Shown: piece by piece, positions 35,857 to 43,508 of the stretch
How the letters are laid out: every line of letters starts with the position of its first letter
How positions within the stretch are numbered: the stretch's first letter is position 1
Assembly (NCBI GenBank): GCA_963843685.1
Contig: CAWJLO010000027.1
Span: 76,113-140,112, forward strand
Origin: DASQHL01 sp963843685
GTDB lineage: Bacteria > Chloroflexota > Dehalococcoidia > DSTF01 > JACRBR01
Reading direction: 5' to 3'
Length of the DNA: 64,000 bases
Made by a program: the position numbers and the translations under genes
Notes under the pieces: model-generated
Databases searched by the model: none
What the model was told of the DNA's origin: nothing
Seen by the model: the letters and a program-made list of their open reading frames with translations, nothing else

Positions 35857-36339
35857 CTAGGGCACGAGGGCCCACGTCTTGGGCAGGCGATAGATGAAGG
35901 TCGCGCCCGTCATGCGCTCGCCGTCGAAGACTTCGCCGCGGCCGTTGCGCGTGATCTCGCGGTAGCCGTTCTGCAGCGTGACGATGCGCCGGTCGATGAG
36001 GTTGAAGATGACACCGCCGGCCTTCACGGGCCGCAGGCTCGCCTCGCGCGTGACCTCGTCGACGACGCGGAACAGGGGCGTCTCGTCGGGCTTGGCGTCG
36101 CGCAACGCGGCGTGGATGGTGTCGTAGTGACCGGGCGCGTTGCGTTCGTCGAACATCGCGAGGCCGTTGTCGATGCGCTCGCGGAGGCCGCGATAGTACG
36201 GTTCCGCGCGCTCGAGCAGCTCGTCGGTGTCGGCGGGATTCGTCGTACACGCCTTCAGCAGCGCCGGTAACGCTTCGCCGTGCGCCACAAAGCTGAGGCC
36301 GCCGCGCGCATCAATGATCGTGAATCGGAACAGGTTCAT
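35857..36339 (-). CDS. Hypothetical protein, 160 residues
   Basis: The protein MNLFRFTIIDARGGLSFVAHGE has an alpha/beta N-terminal half (LPALLKACTTNPADTDELLE, HYDTIHAALRDAKPDETPLF) and a beta-rich C-terminal half (GGVIFNLIDRRIVTLQNGYR, GERMTGATFIYRLPKTW). I recognise no family, signal or membrane helix. A GAGG lies 7 nt before the ATG, which supports 36339 over two earlier frame extensions. It is divergent from the lytic transglycosylase gene across a 90-nt region that holds a palindrome. Confidence 0.6.
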   Translation of the reverse strand: MNLFRFTIIDARGGLSFVAHGEALPALLKACTTNPADTDELLERAEPYYRGLRERIDNGLAMFDERNAPGHYDTIHAALRDAKPDETPLFRVVDEVTREASLRPVKAGGVIFNLIDRRIVTLQNGYREITRNGRGEVFDGERMTGATFIYRLPKTWALVP

Positions 36340-36360
36340 AGCGCCGCCTCGATTGCGAGG

Positions 36361-36376
36361 CCTTCGATTTCGAAGG
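36361..36376. promoter_or_regulatory. Palindrome CCTTCGA-TT-TCGAAGG, candidate operator
   Basis: A perfect 7+2+7 inverted repeat lies between the divergent starts at 36339 (minus) and 36430 (plus). Its size and symmetry fit a dimeric regulator site. No regulator gene is adjacent. Confidence 0.4.
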
Positions 36377-36429
36377 TACCATTCGACCTGAACGCTGTCA
36401 AAACGCACCTTCCGCCGGCGGAGCGACCG

Positions 36430-38688
36430 ATGCACACAACCCGCTCAAGCATCGCCGCGCGCGTTCTCACGCTTGCTTCAGTCATCGGCATCCTGTGCGT
36501 CGCGTGCAGCAAGGGGAGCCATTCGCGCACCGCGACGGTGACCGATACGCCGTCGTTCTCCGCGCTCGCCGTCACGCCGACGCCGGCGCCCGCCGATCCG
36601 GACCTCGGCCGCAAGCTGAGCACCGACGGCAACTTCGAGGCGGCGATCAACGTCTACGCGTCCGTTGCGGAGGAGCGATCCGGTGAAGAGCAGCAGCAGG
36701 CGCGTCTCGCCCAGGCGCAGCTGCTGGTCAAGACCGACCAGGCGCAGGAAGCGATACCGGTGCTGCGGGCGTACCTCGCCGACGCCGGGGCGGACGCTGA
36801 CGGCAGCGAGGCCAACTACATGCTCGCCTCCGCGCTCGATGACGCCGGCGACCCGCTGCACGCGCTCGACGGCTACGACCGCTACATCGCCGCCGGTGGG
36901 ACGCTCGTGGACTACGCCCGCATCGAGCAGGCGAAGCTGCTGGCGCGCCTCGGCCGCACGGCTGATGCTGAGACGGCCGCCGAGCAGGTCATGGCGAGCG
37001 GCATCCTGCAGGACTTCAAGAACTCGTTCATGTTCAGCATCGGCAAGGCGTTCGAGCAGGGCGGGGCAGACGCCGACGCCCTCGCGTGGTACCGGCGGGC
37101 GAGGGACGCCGGCGATGACGTCGCGTCGGCGCTCGCCCGCATCGGCGGCATCGAGCAGCGTGAGGGCGATGCCGACTGGGTGGCGCAGTACCAGCAGGCG
37201 ATCGCGGCCTACCCGGAGAGCGCCGTGGCCGGGAGTCTGATCGGCGAGCTGGACGCGGCCGCGGTACCGGTGAGCGACTACCTGCGCGGCGTGGTGGACT
37301 ATCGCGCCGGTGACGACACCGACGCGAGAGCCGCGCTGGTCCGCGCGGTCGCGGCAGGCGATCACGCCGCGGACGCGACGTACTACATCGCCGCCATCGA
37401 CGAACGCGCCGGCGACACCGACGCGGCGATCACGGAGTACGAGCAGGCGCACGACCTCGATCCGGCGGCGGCGCTCGCCGATTCGGCGCTGTGGTGGCGC
37501 GGGCGGCTGTTGGAGCAGGCGTCGCGCACGCAGGAGGCGGCGGCCACGTACCAGGCGCTGGTCGATGGCTATCCCGTGTCAAAGTGGGCGAGAGACGCGG
37601 CGTTCCACCGCGGGCTGGCGCTGTTCCGCGGCGCCGACTACACGGCGGCGGCGAGCGCGTGGGCCGTGGCGGCGACGTCGTCCGACCCCGAGTCCGCGAT
37701 CCAGGCGCGTTACTGGCAGGCGCGGGCGCTGCTCGCCGAGCACGACCCGCAGGCGAAGCCCCTGCTGCAGCAGATCGTCGACGACACGCTCCCCGGTTCG
37801 CCGGGCAGCTACTACGCGCTGCGCGCCGAAGTCCTATTGGGCAAGAACGACACGAAGGACCGCAAGCCGAAGATCAAGGAGTACGTGCCCGACTGGTCGA
37901 AGGTCGCGAAGTACATCGAAGACACGATGGGGTTCGACCCGGAGACGTCGACCGGGCCGCCTGAGTCGGAGTGGCGCGCGGCGGCGGCGCTGGAGGACGT
38001 CGGCCTGCACGCGCAGTCCGACGCCGTGTTTCGGCAGATGATCAAGGACAGCGCCCTTAGCGCGGGCACGCTGTTCCAGATCACGCGGCGGCTCCAGCAG
38101 GAAGGGCGCACGAGCACGGCCGCCCGCGCCGCCACCACGCTTGTTGCCCTGCTGACCCGGAAGGACACTCCGCCGCCGCCCGACGATCTGCTCCGCGTGG
38201 CCTACCCGCTCGCATACGGTGACCTCGCGGCGTCAGCGGCGGGCGACAGCGGCGTCTCGCCGACGCTGCTGCTCGCGCTGGTGCGGCAGGAGAGCTTCTA
38301 CGACCCGGAGGCCGGCTCCGGCGCGGGAGCGCTCGGGCTCACGCAGGTGATCCCCTCCACGGGGGAATCGATCGCCGCGACGCTGGGCAGCGGCAGCTTC
38401 ACGGCCAGCGACCTCTTCCGCCCGAACGTCAGCCTGCAGTTCGGCGCCAGCTACCTGTCCGACCAGCTCAAGCAGTTCGACGGCGACCCGTATCGGGCGC
38501 TGGCGGCGTACAACGGCGGGCCGGGCGCCGCGTCGGGCGCCGCCGACTCGGCCGGAACCGACGAGGACCTCTTCGTGGAGGACCTGGAGTTCGACGAGAC
38601 GCGCGACTACGTGCGGCTCGTCATGGAGAACTACGCGCGCTACCGGCAGCTCTACGAGGGGGTCAACCGGCCGTCCCTGCCCCGCTAA
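36430..38688 (+). CDS. Lytic transglycosylase lipoprotein with helical-repeat domain (Slt-like)
   Basis: The 752-residue protein has a signal peptide ending in ILCVACS, a Thr/Pro linker, and about 500 residues of TPR-like helical repeats (FEAAINVYASVAEER, LHALDGYDRYIAAGG, TQEAAATYQALVDGYPVSKWA). The C-terminal SLT domain at about 615-740 contains LVRQESFYDPEAGSGAGALGL (catalytic Glu), TQVIPSTGESIA and YRALAAYNGGPGA. It should cleave peptidoglycan between MurNAc and GlcNAc with anhydro-ring formation, as Slt70 does. The start at ATG 36430 has GGAG 7 nt upstream; the longer frame would hide the lipobox. Confidence 0.9.
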   Translation: MHTTRSSIAARVLTLASVIGILCVACSKGSHSRTATVTDTPSFSALAVTPTPAPADPDLGRKLSTDGNFEAAINVYASVAEERSGEEQQQARLAQAQLLVKTDQAQEAIPVLRAYLADAGADADGSEANYMLASALDDAGDPLHALDGYDRYIAAGGTLVDYARIEQAKLLARLGRTADAETAAEQVMASGILQDFKNSFMFSIGKAFEQGGADADALAWYRRARDAGDDVASALARIGGIEQREGDADWVAQYQQAIAAYPESAVAGSLIGELDAAAVPVSDYLRGVVDYRAGDDTDARAALVRAVAAGDHAADATYYIAAIDERAGDTDAAITEYEQAHDLDPAAALADSALWWRGRLLEQASRTQEAAATYQALVDGYPVSKWARDAAFHRGLALFRGADYTAAASAWAVAATSSDPESAIQARYWQARALLAEHDPQAKPLLQQIVDDTLPGSPGSYYALRAEVLLGKNDTKDRKPKIKEYVPDWSKVAKYIEDTMGFDPETSTGPPESEWRAAAALEDVGLHAQSDAVFRQMIKDSALSAGTLFQITRRLQQEGRTSTAARAATTLVALLTRKDTPPPPDDLLRVAYPLAYGDLAASAAGDSGVSPTLLLALVRQESFYDPEAGSGAGALGLTQVIPSTGESIAATLGSGSFTASDLFRPNVSLQFGASYLSDQLKQFDGDPYRALAAYNGGPGAASGAADSAGTDEDLFVEDLEFDETRDYVRLVMENYARYRQLYEGVNRPSLPR

Positions 38689-38716
38689 CTGCGCGAAATG
38701 CGACGGGCGCCGATGT

Positions 38717-38722
38717 TAAACT
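38717..38722 (+). promoter_or_regulatory. -10 hexamer TAAACT, leaderless rimI start
   Basis: TAAACT, 6 nt (GAGATG), ATG at 38729. The spacing favours the second of two adjacent ATG codons. Confidence 0.4.
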
Positions 38723-38728
38723 GAGATG

Positions 38729-39346
38729 ATGCGCACGCTGCTTCGTACGCGGCTCCGCCCGATGTGCGCCGACGACATCGGCCAGGTCGTCGACATCGAG
38801 CGCGAGTCGTTTCCTTCTTCCTGGCCGCAGACGGCCTACCGGCGCGAACTGACCAACGCGATCGCGCGCTACACCGTGCTGTGCGAGGTCGTCGACCCGC
38901 CGCCACCGCCTCCGCCGCCCTCGGGCCTGTGGGGCACGCTCCGTCGCATCGTCGGCAGCGAGAGCGGGGTTGCAGGCGAGCACGTCCTCGGCTTCATCGG
39001 CGTCTGGCTCATGGTCGGCGAAGCCCATGTCGTGACGGTGGCGGTGCGCGAGGAGTACCGCCGGATGGGCATCGGTGAGCGGCTGCTGATCGCGGCCATC
39101 GAGCAGGCGGCCGAGTTCGACCAGCAGTGCGTCACGCTCGAAGTCCGCGCGTCGAACGAAGGTGCGCAGCTGCTGTACGAGAAGTACGGCTTCGATCGCG
39201 TCGGCCTGCGCAGGCGCTACTACACGGACAACAACGAGGACGCCGTACTGATGACGACGCCGGACCTTACCGTGCCGGCCTACGGCGCGCTGCTCGATGA
39301 TCTCCGCTCGCGTCACCGGGCGGCTCACCCCGACCTCTGGGCGTGA
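38729..39346 (+). CDS. rimI: RimI-like N-terminal acetyltransferase with polyproline insertion
   Basis: The 205-residue GNAT protein has LRPMCADDIGQVVDIERESFPSS, VTVAVREEYRRMGIGERLLIAA (acetyl-CoA loop R/Q-x-x-G-x-G/A) and LEVRASNEGAQLLYEKYGFDRVGLRRRYY. This matches RimI, which acetylates ribosomal protein S18 or related N-termini. Between beta strands it carries eight consecutive prolines (residues 57-64) and about 25 extra residues, not found in typical RimI. Translation of that run should need EF-P. It overlaps the esterase gene downstream by 4 nt (GTGA). The tsaB/tsaD genes often next to rimI are absent. Confidence 0.85.
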   Translation: MRTLLRTRLRPMCADDIGQVVDIERESFPSSWPQTAYRRELTNAIARYTVLCEVVDPPPPPPPPSGLWGTLRRIVGSESGVAGEHVLGFIGVWLMVGEAHVVTVAVREEYRRMGIGERLLIAAIEQAAEFDQQCVTLEVRASNEGAQLLYEKYGFDRVGLRRRYYTDNNEDAVLMTTPDLTVPAYGALLDDLRSRHRAAHPDLWA

Positions 39347-40365
39347 CGGCGGCGCACGCAAGATCGATCGCCCTCGTCCTGCTCCTCGTCGTGACCGCGA
39401 CCGCAGCTGGCTGCCGCGCGCGCAAGCACGACGATGCGTCGAGCAAGACGGCGAGCGCGCACAGCATCGACCTTCTCAGCTCCGTGACCGTGCCCGGCGA
39501 GACGCCGACGGCCGCGCCCGCCGCTGACTGCACACCTGCGCGGCCGCACGCCGCGGGGGATGAAAACGGGACGATCGAATCGGGCGGGCTGCAGCGCACG
39601 TACATCCTCCACGTCCCGCCGGGCTACGACGGGGCGCACGCGATGCCGCTGGTACTGGACCTGCACGGGTTCAACGGGAATGCGCGCCAGCAGGCCATCT
39701 ACTCGGGGCTGCCCGCGAAGGGCGACGCGGCGGGCTTCATCACCGTGTCCCCGAACGGCACGGGCGATCCGCCGATGTGGACGTACCCCGCGCTCGCGGG
39801 TGCGACGGGAGTCGACGACGTGGCGTTCATCAGCGACCTGCTGGACAAGCTCGAGCAGGACCTGTGTGTCGACGCGCAGCGGATCTTCTCGGCGGGGATG
39901 TCCAACGGCGCGGCGTACTCGCAGGTGCTGGCCTGCAACCTGCCGGGCCGGTTCGCGGCGGTCGCCGCCGTGGCGGCGGTGGTGTCCCAGCCGCGCTGCG
40001 CGGACCAGCCCGTTGCCATCATCGGGTTCGCGGGGACGGACGACCCGTGCGTGCCCTTCGACGGCGGCGTGGTGCAGTGCGGCCAGAAGCTGCCCGTGGC
40101 GGGCGCGAAGGATGCGGCCGCGGCGTGGGCCACGCACGACGGTTGTGATACGACGGCCGTTACGAAACAGGTTTCGGCGCACGTCAGCAGCATTTCGTAC
40201 GGCAACTGTAAGGACGGCACGGCAGTCGTGCTGTACGTGATCGACGGCGGCGGCCACACGTGGCCCGGTGCGATCGACGTGCCGCGGCTGGGCGAGACGA
40301 CGCACGAGATCAGCGCGACGGACCTGATCTGGGACTTCTTCGTGGAGCAGGGGAACTTGCGCTAG
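39343..40365 (+). CDS. LpqC-like poly(3-hydroxybutyrate) depolymerase / feruloyl-esterase-type lipoprotein
   Basis: Starting at GTG 39343, the 340-residue protein has a lipobox TATAAGC (Cys24), then QRTYILHVPPGYDGAHAMPLVLDLHGFNG. Its nucleophile elbow is FSAGMSNGAAYSQVLACNLP, with IIGFAGTDDPCVPFDGG and the His block YVIDGGGHTWPGA. These are the catalytic blocks of the CE1/LpqC esterase family. It should be an outer-surface ester hydrolase of polyesters or feruloyl-type esters. The last 19 codons (EISATDLIWDFFVEQGNLR) recur as a relic at 42232. It is coupled to rimI by GTGA overlap. Confidence 0.85.
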   Translation: MTAAHARSIALVLLLVVTATAAGCRARKHDDASSKTASAHSIDLLSSVTVPGETPTAAPAADCTPARPHAAGDENGTIESGGLQRTYILHVPPGYDGAHAMPLVLDLHGFNGNARQQAIYSGLPAKGDAAGFITVSPNGTGDPPMWTYPALAGATGVDDVAFISDLLDKLEQDLCVDAQRIFSAGMSNGAAYSQVLACNLPGRFAAVAAVAAVVSQPRCADQPVAIIGFAGTDDPCVPFDGGVVQCGQKLPVAGAKDAAAAWATHDGCDTTAVTKQVSAHVSSISYGNCKDGTAVVLYVIDGGGHTWPGAIDVPRLGETTHEISATDLIWDFFVEQGNLR

Positions 40366-40381
40366 GCGGGCGCGTCGTCCT

Positions 40382-40930
40382 TCAGCGCGGGCGGGCCATC
40401 TCGCCAGGAAGAATCTCGATCGCATCGTGGATCTCGTTGCAGGGCAGACGAGAACGCTCCGCGTGTTCGCGCACCAGATCATGTGCGGCCGTCCGGAAGA
40501 TGCACGTCGTCTGCTGCTGCTCCGGCGCCCAGTACGAACGCAGCCACACCAGGTCCCTGTACTCGAGCGCGCACATGACGGCCCGCATTGCCATGGCGTC
40601 GAACTCTTCGCGCGTGGCGCGCTCCACCCAGCGCCGTACGAGCACCAGCGGCAGGTCGTCGCGGCCTTGCCGGCCCTCGTCGTTCAGCGGCGCCGGCGAC
40701 TCGACCAGCGGAACGTACTCCTCAGGTCGCAGCTCGACGACCGCCTGCACCCCGGTCTCACCGGGGGAGACCCGCCCTTCGCCCCCTTCGTGGACGGAGA
40801 ACAGGAGATGATCCTCGGGAGTCCAGTACGAACGGAGCCAGCGCGCGGCCGGAACGGTTTCCGCAGCCTGTTGGAGAGCCTCCACACCCGGAAGTGTTTC
40901 CAGCGAGCGGCGAACGGCGAAGAGCGTCAT
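40382..40930 (-). CDS. Protein with two DUF4242-like domains (SCO4226 type)
   Basis: The 182-residue protein contains two related copies: RWLRSYWTPEDHLLFSVHE at about 30-48 and VWLRSYWAPEQQQTTCIFRT at about 127-146. The second continues into LVREHAERSRLPCNEIHDAIEIL. This matches DUF4242, a ferredoxin-like fold whose Streptomyces member SCO4226 binds nickel. Tandem copies are unusual. GGAGG lies 5 nt before the ATG. It lies 21 nt downstream of the Clp_N-HTH gene on the same strand and is probably in its operon. Confidence 0.75.
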   Translation of the reverse strand: MTLFAVRRSLETLPGVEALQQAAETVPAARWLRSYWTPEDHLLFSVHEGGEGRVSPGETGVQAVVELRPEEYVPLVESPAPLNDEGRQGRDDLPLVLVRRWVERATREEFDAMAMRAVMCALEYRDLVWLRSYWAPEQQQTTCIFRTAAHDLVREHAERSRLPCNEIHDAIEILPGEMARPR

Positions 40931-40951
40931 GGCTTCCTCCCCGGGCGAGCG

Positions 40952-41656
40952 TCACCCGGCTTCTCCCCCTGTAACGGAGAGGTCTTCTGGCGTGAGGGGC
41001 TCAAGGAGTTGCTCCAGGTCGGAGAGCCGGATGCGCAGCGCGCGCTGCCCGGCGAGGCGGCTCGCTGGCAGGCGGCCATCGCGGATCCAGTTGCGGACGG
41101 TCTTCACGTGGACGTTGAGATACGCCGCCGCTTCGTCCGGAGAGAAGAGCTTCTCCGGCTCGCGGCCCGAGGGAGACGTAGAGGGCACGTAGTGCCTCAC
41201 GTCGTCCGGACTCACCCCGAGCTCGGCGAAGACACGGCTCGGAAGACCCTCGCCGACGCTCATGAACGCGAGCAGGAAGTGCGCTTCATCGATGCGGTGC
41301 CTGCCGCTCCGCGCGACTTCCCGCGAGAGGACGTCGAAGAAACGAAGACAGTCGTCGGCGTAAGGCGCGCGGCTCGATGCGCGCTTCGGGGCGCCCGCGT
41401 GCGTGCGGCGGACGATGTCTTCGATCAGCCGGACGTCGATGGTCACCGGGCCGAACGTGAAGAACCCGAAGCGGGACGTCTTGAGCAGGTACGCCAGGAA
41501 CAGCACGTCCAGCCGCTGCTCCTCGGTGCCAAGCTCCACCGTAAGGCGCGCGAGCTCCCCCTGGACATCCTCGAGCAGGCGGCGATCCACACTCTTGCTT
41601 TCCGGCGTCACGAGAGACGGCGTCTCCGGCGCTGATTTCCTGCTCAAATCTTGCAC
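40952..41656 (-). CDS. Clp_N-like domain fused to excisionase-type HTH DNA-binding domain
   Basis: The 234-residue protein starts at GTG 41656. Residues about 30-165 include CLRFFDVLSREVARSGRHRIDEAHFLLAFM and SVGEGLPSRVFAELGVSPDDV, which match the Clp N-terminal repeat (helix, then hxxEHLLxAL, then gEGxxxxxLxxLGV). The C-terminus LFSPDEAAAYLNVHVKTVRNWIRDGRLPASRL is a MerR/excisionase helix-turn-helix (HTH_17). There is no AAA+ ATPase. It is likely a transcription regulator whose Clp_N part senses a ligand or protein. It is divergent from the rhodanese gene, whose promoter carries tandem repeats. Confidence 0.75.
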   Translation of the reverse strand: MQDLSRKSAPETPSLVTPESKSVDRRLLEDVQGELARLTVELGTEEQRLDVLFLAYLLKTSRFGFFTFGPVTIDVRLIEDIVRRTHAGAPKRASSRAPYADDCLRFFDVLSREVARSGRHRIDEAHFLLAFMSVGEGLPSRVFAELGVSPDDVRHYVPSTSPSGREPEKLFSPDEAAAYLNVHVKTVRNWIRDGRLPASRLAGQRALRIRLSDLEQLLEPLTPEDLSVTGGEAG

Positions 41657-41675
41657 CTCTCGACCAGACTACCTC

Positions 41676-41705
41676 TTGAAATGAGGCACAACAAGGGAGT
41701 ATAAG
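41676..41705 (+). promoter_or_regulatory. Promoter for the rhodanese gene
   Basis: TTGAAA (41676-41681), 18-nt spacer, TATAAG (41700-41705), about 46 nt before the GTG at 41751. The -10 box is embedded in tandem 10-bp repeats. Confidence 0.6.
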
Positions 41706-41722
41706 GGAAGATAACGGAGTCA
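41693..41722. repeat. Three tandem 10-bp direct repeats, candidate operator
   Basis: AAGGGAGTAT, AAGGGAAGAT and AACGGAGTCA lie head to tail at 41693, 41703 and 41713, one helical turn apart. They overlap the -10 box of the rhodanese promoter in the divergent region beside the Clp_N-HTH gene, so they are a plausible binding site for that regulator. Confidence 0.45.
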
Positions 41723-41750
41723 TGGCGCAGCGTGCCAAAGGAGGTGAGAC

Positions 41751-42134
41751 GTGGCAGTAAAGGCGAGCGAGATGGTGGCGGCGGCCAGGGGCCGCATACA
41801 GAACCTCTCGGTGGAGGAGTTCGAGCGCGGCGCGCGCGATGGTGCTGTCGTGGTCGACCTGCGGGAGCCGGACGAGATCGCCGGTAGCGGCAGCCTCGCG
41901 GGGGCGGTGCACGTGCCGAGGGGCATGCTCGAGTTCGTCTCCGACCCGGCGACGCCGTACTACAACCAGGCGTTCCAGCCGGATGCGCGGATCTTGCTGT
42001 TCTGCGCCGCGGGATCACGCTCGGCGCTCGCGGCCGCCACCCTGCAGGAGATGGGCTACACGAACGTCGCCCACCTCGCGCAAGGTTTCGCCAGCTGGCG
42101 CGACGCGGGCATGCCGGTGAGTCCCGCCCGCTAG
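41751..42134 (+). CDS. Single-domain rhodanese-like protein
   Basis: The 127-residue protein starts at GTG 41751 behind an ideal AAAGGAGGTGAGAC. It has VVVDLREPDEIAGSGSLAGAVHVPRG, the active-site loop LLFCAAGSRSALAA with catalytic Cys, and VAHLAQGFASWRDAGMPV. Rhodaneses carry a cysteine persulfide and take part in sulfur transfer or cyanide detoxification; the partner is unknown. It is transcribed alone, with its own promoter and a hairpin at 42152, and shares a regulatory region with the Clp_N-HTH regulator. Confidence 0.9.
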   Translation: MAVKASEMVAAARGRIQNLSVEEFERGARDGAVVVDLREPDEIAGSGSLAGAVHVPRGMLEFVSDPATPYYNQAFQPDARILLFCAAGSRSALAAATLQEMGYTNVAHLAQGFASWRDAGMPVSPAR

Positions 42135-42151
42135 GCGTTCGTCCCGAAGCG

Positions 42152-42177
42152 GCCCGCCTGTCATCCGTACGGCGGGC
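42152..42177 (+). terminator. Hairpin downstream of the rhodanese gene
   Basis: GCCCGCC, 12-nt loop, GGCGGGC, followed by ATCTTCAT. Its position 18 nt after the stop suggests a terminator, though the T-run is weak. Confidence 0.5.
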
Positions 42178-42231
42178 ATCTTCATGCCTCCGTGTTGTGC
42201 CGAGGCCAGCGGCCTTTGGCGCCACGCGCTC

Positions 42232-42291
42232 GAGATCAGCGCCACCCACTTCATCTGGGACTTCGTCGTGGAGCGGGGGAACCTGCGGTAG
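42232..42291 (+). pseudogene. Relic of the 3' end of a second LpqC-like esterase gene
   Basis: These 20 codons read EISATHFIWDFVVERGNLR then TAG. They match the last 20 codons of the esterase gene ending at 40365 at 15 of 19 residues and 51 of 60 bases, on the same strand. No upstream esterase sequence is recognisable in the 100 nt before. It is a leftover of a duplicated or deleted esterase copy. Confidence 0.75.
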
Positions 42292-42379
42292 CACCCTACC
42301 CGGAAAGCCGTCATCCTGAATGCACTGTCGGCCCGGCCCGGCCGGGCCTCTCCGATCAGCCAACCCAGGAGCACGCACC

Positions 42380-43327
42380 ATGACGAAGATGAAGTTCGGG
42401 TTGCAGACCAGCCTCAACAACGTGGAGTGGCGCGAGATCGAGGACATGTGGAAGTTCCTCGACCGCGAGACGAAGTTCCACAGCGCCTGGACCTTCGACC
42501 ACTTCGTGCCGCCGGGGGCCGGCCAGGACGCGAACGCCAACTGCTTCGAGGGCTGGGCGTCGCTCGCCGCGCTGGCCGCGGTGACGGAGCGCATCCGCGT
42601 CGGCTGTCTCGTCACGGGCGTCACGTACCGCGAGCCGGCAGTGCTGGCGAAGATGGCGGCCACGATTGACCACCTGAGCAACGGCCGGCTGGAGTTCGGC
42701 ATCGGCGCCGCCTGGCACGAGGGCGAGCACCGCATGTACGGCATCCCGTTCCCGCCCGTCAAGGAGCGCGAGGACCGGTTGGAGGAGGCCGTCGCGATGA
42801 TCCGCATGCTGTTCGATGCGGACGGGCGCGTGAACTTCGAGGGCAAGCACTACAACCTGCGCGACGCCGTGTTCGTGCCGCGCTGCGTGCAGCGGCCGCA
42901 CGCGCCCATCATGGTCGCCGGCGGCGGAGAGAAGCGCACGCTGCGCACGCTCGCGCGCTACGGCGACGTGATGAACGTGTCGGGCACGCCGGACGTCGTG
43001 CGGAAGAAGATCGAGGTGCTGGAAAAGCACTGCCGCGACGCGGGCCGCAATCCGGCGGAGATCGAGAAGACGGTGTTCGCGACGATCGTCGTGAGCGACA
43101 ACCAGGGGCTGATCGACCGCGTCGCAGGCGCGTTCGGCGCCGGGATGGGCATGTCGGCCGACGAGGCGAAGAAGCTGCTGCCCATCGGCAACGGGGCGCA
43201 CGTGCGCGGCGTCGTCGAGAAGTATGCCGCCGTGGGCGTGACGCAGATGATCATGATGAGCCAGGGTCCGTGGAAGCGGGAGGTCTACCAGCGCATCAAC
43301 GACGAGGTGGTCGCGGCCTTTGCCTGA
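42380..43327 (+). CDS. LLM-class F420-dependent oxidoreductase
   Basis: The 315-residue luciferase-like TIM-barrel protein has KFGLQTSLNNVEWREIEDMW, WTFDHFVPPGAG, IRVGCLVTGVTYREPAVLAKMAATIDHLSNGRLEFGIGAAW and PIMVAGGGEKRTLRTLARYGD. The last three blocks are the F420/FMN-binding landmarks of the LLM family. The substrate is unknown; F420 rather than FMN use is inferred from the subfamily pattern. AGGAG lies 8 nt before ATG 42380. It appears monocistronic. Confidence 0.85.
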   Translation: MTKMKFGLQTSLNNVEWREIEDMWKFLDRETKFHSAWTFDHFVPPGAGQDANANCFEGWASLAALAAVTERIRVGCLVTGVTYREPAVLAKMAATIDHLSNGRLEFGIGAAWHEGEHRMYGIPFPPVKEREDRLEEAVAMIRMLFDADGRVNFEGKHYNLRDAVFVPRCVQRPHAPIMVAGGGEKRTLRTLARYGDVMNVSGTPDVVRKKIEVLEKHCRDAGRNPAEIEKTVFATIVVSDNQGLIDRVAGAFGAGMGMSADEAKKLLPIGNGAHVRGVVEKYAAVGVTQMIMMSQGPWKREVYQRINDEVVAAFA

Positions 43328-43508
43328 GCGCGCGCTCAGGTTCGAAATCGGGCTGGTTGGCTCGGGAAAAACGATCGTTGCAAGGCAGTTGACGACTCTG
43401 TTACTGTTAGCGGGTCAAAAAAGCAGGTTTCCCGTCCGAGTCCGCCGCGACAGCCCAAACGCTTCGCTCCGCCCTGACGACAAGGAAACGTTCATAGGAG
43501 GTCGTCAG

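Noticed and set aside
40952..41656. A Clp ATPase or ClpS-like adaptor
   Set aside because: No Walker A/B motif or ClpS fold signature is present; only a Clp_N-like repeat and an HTH can be seen.
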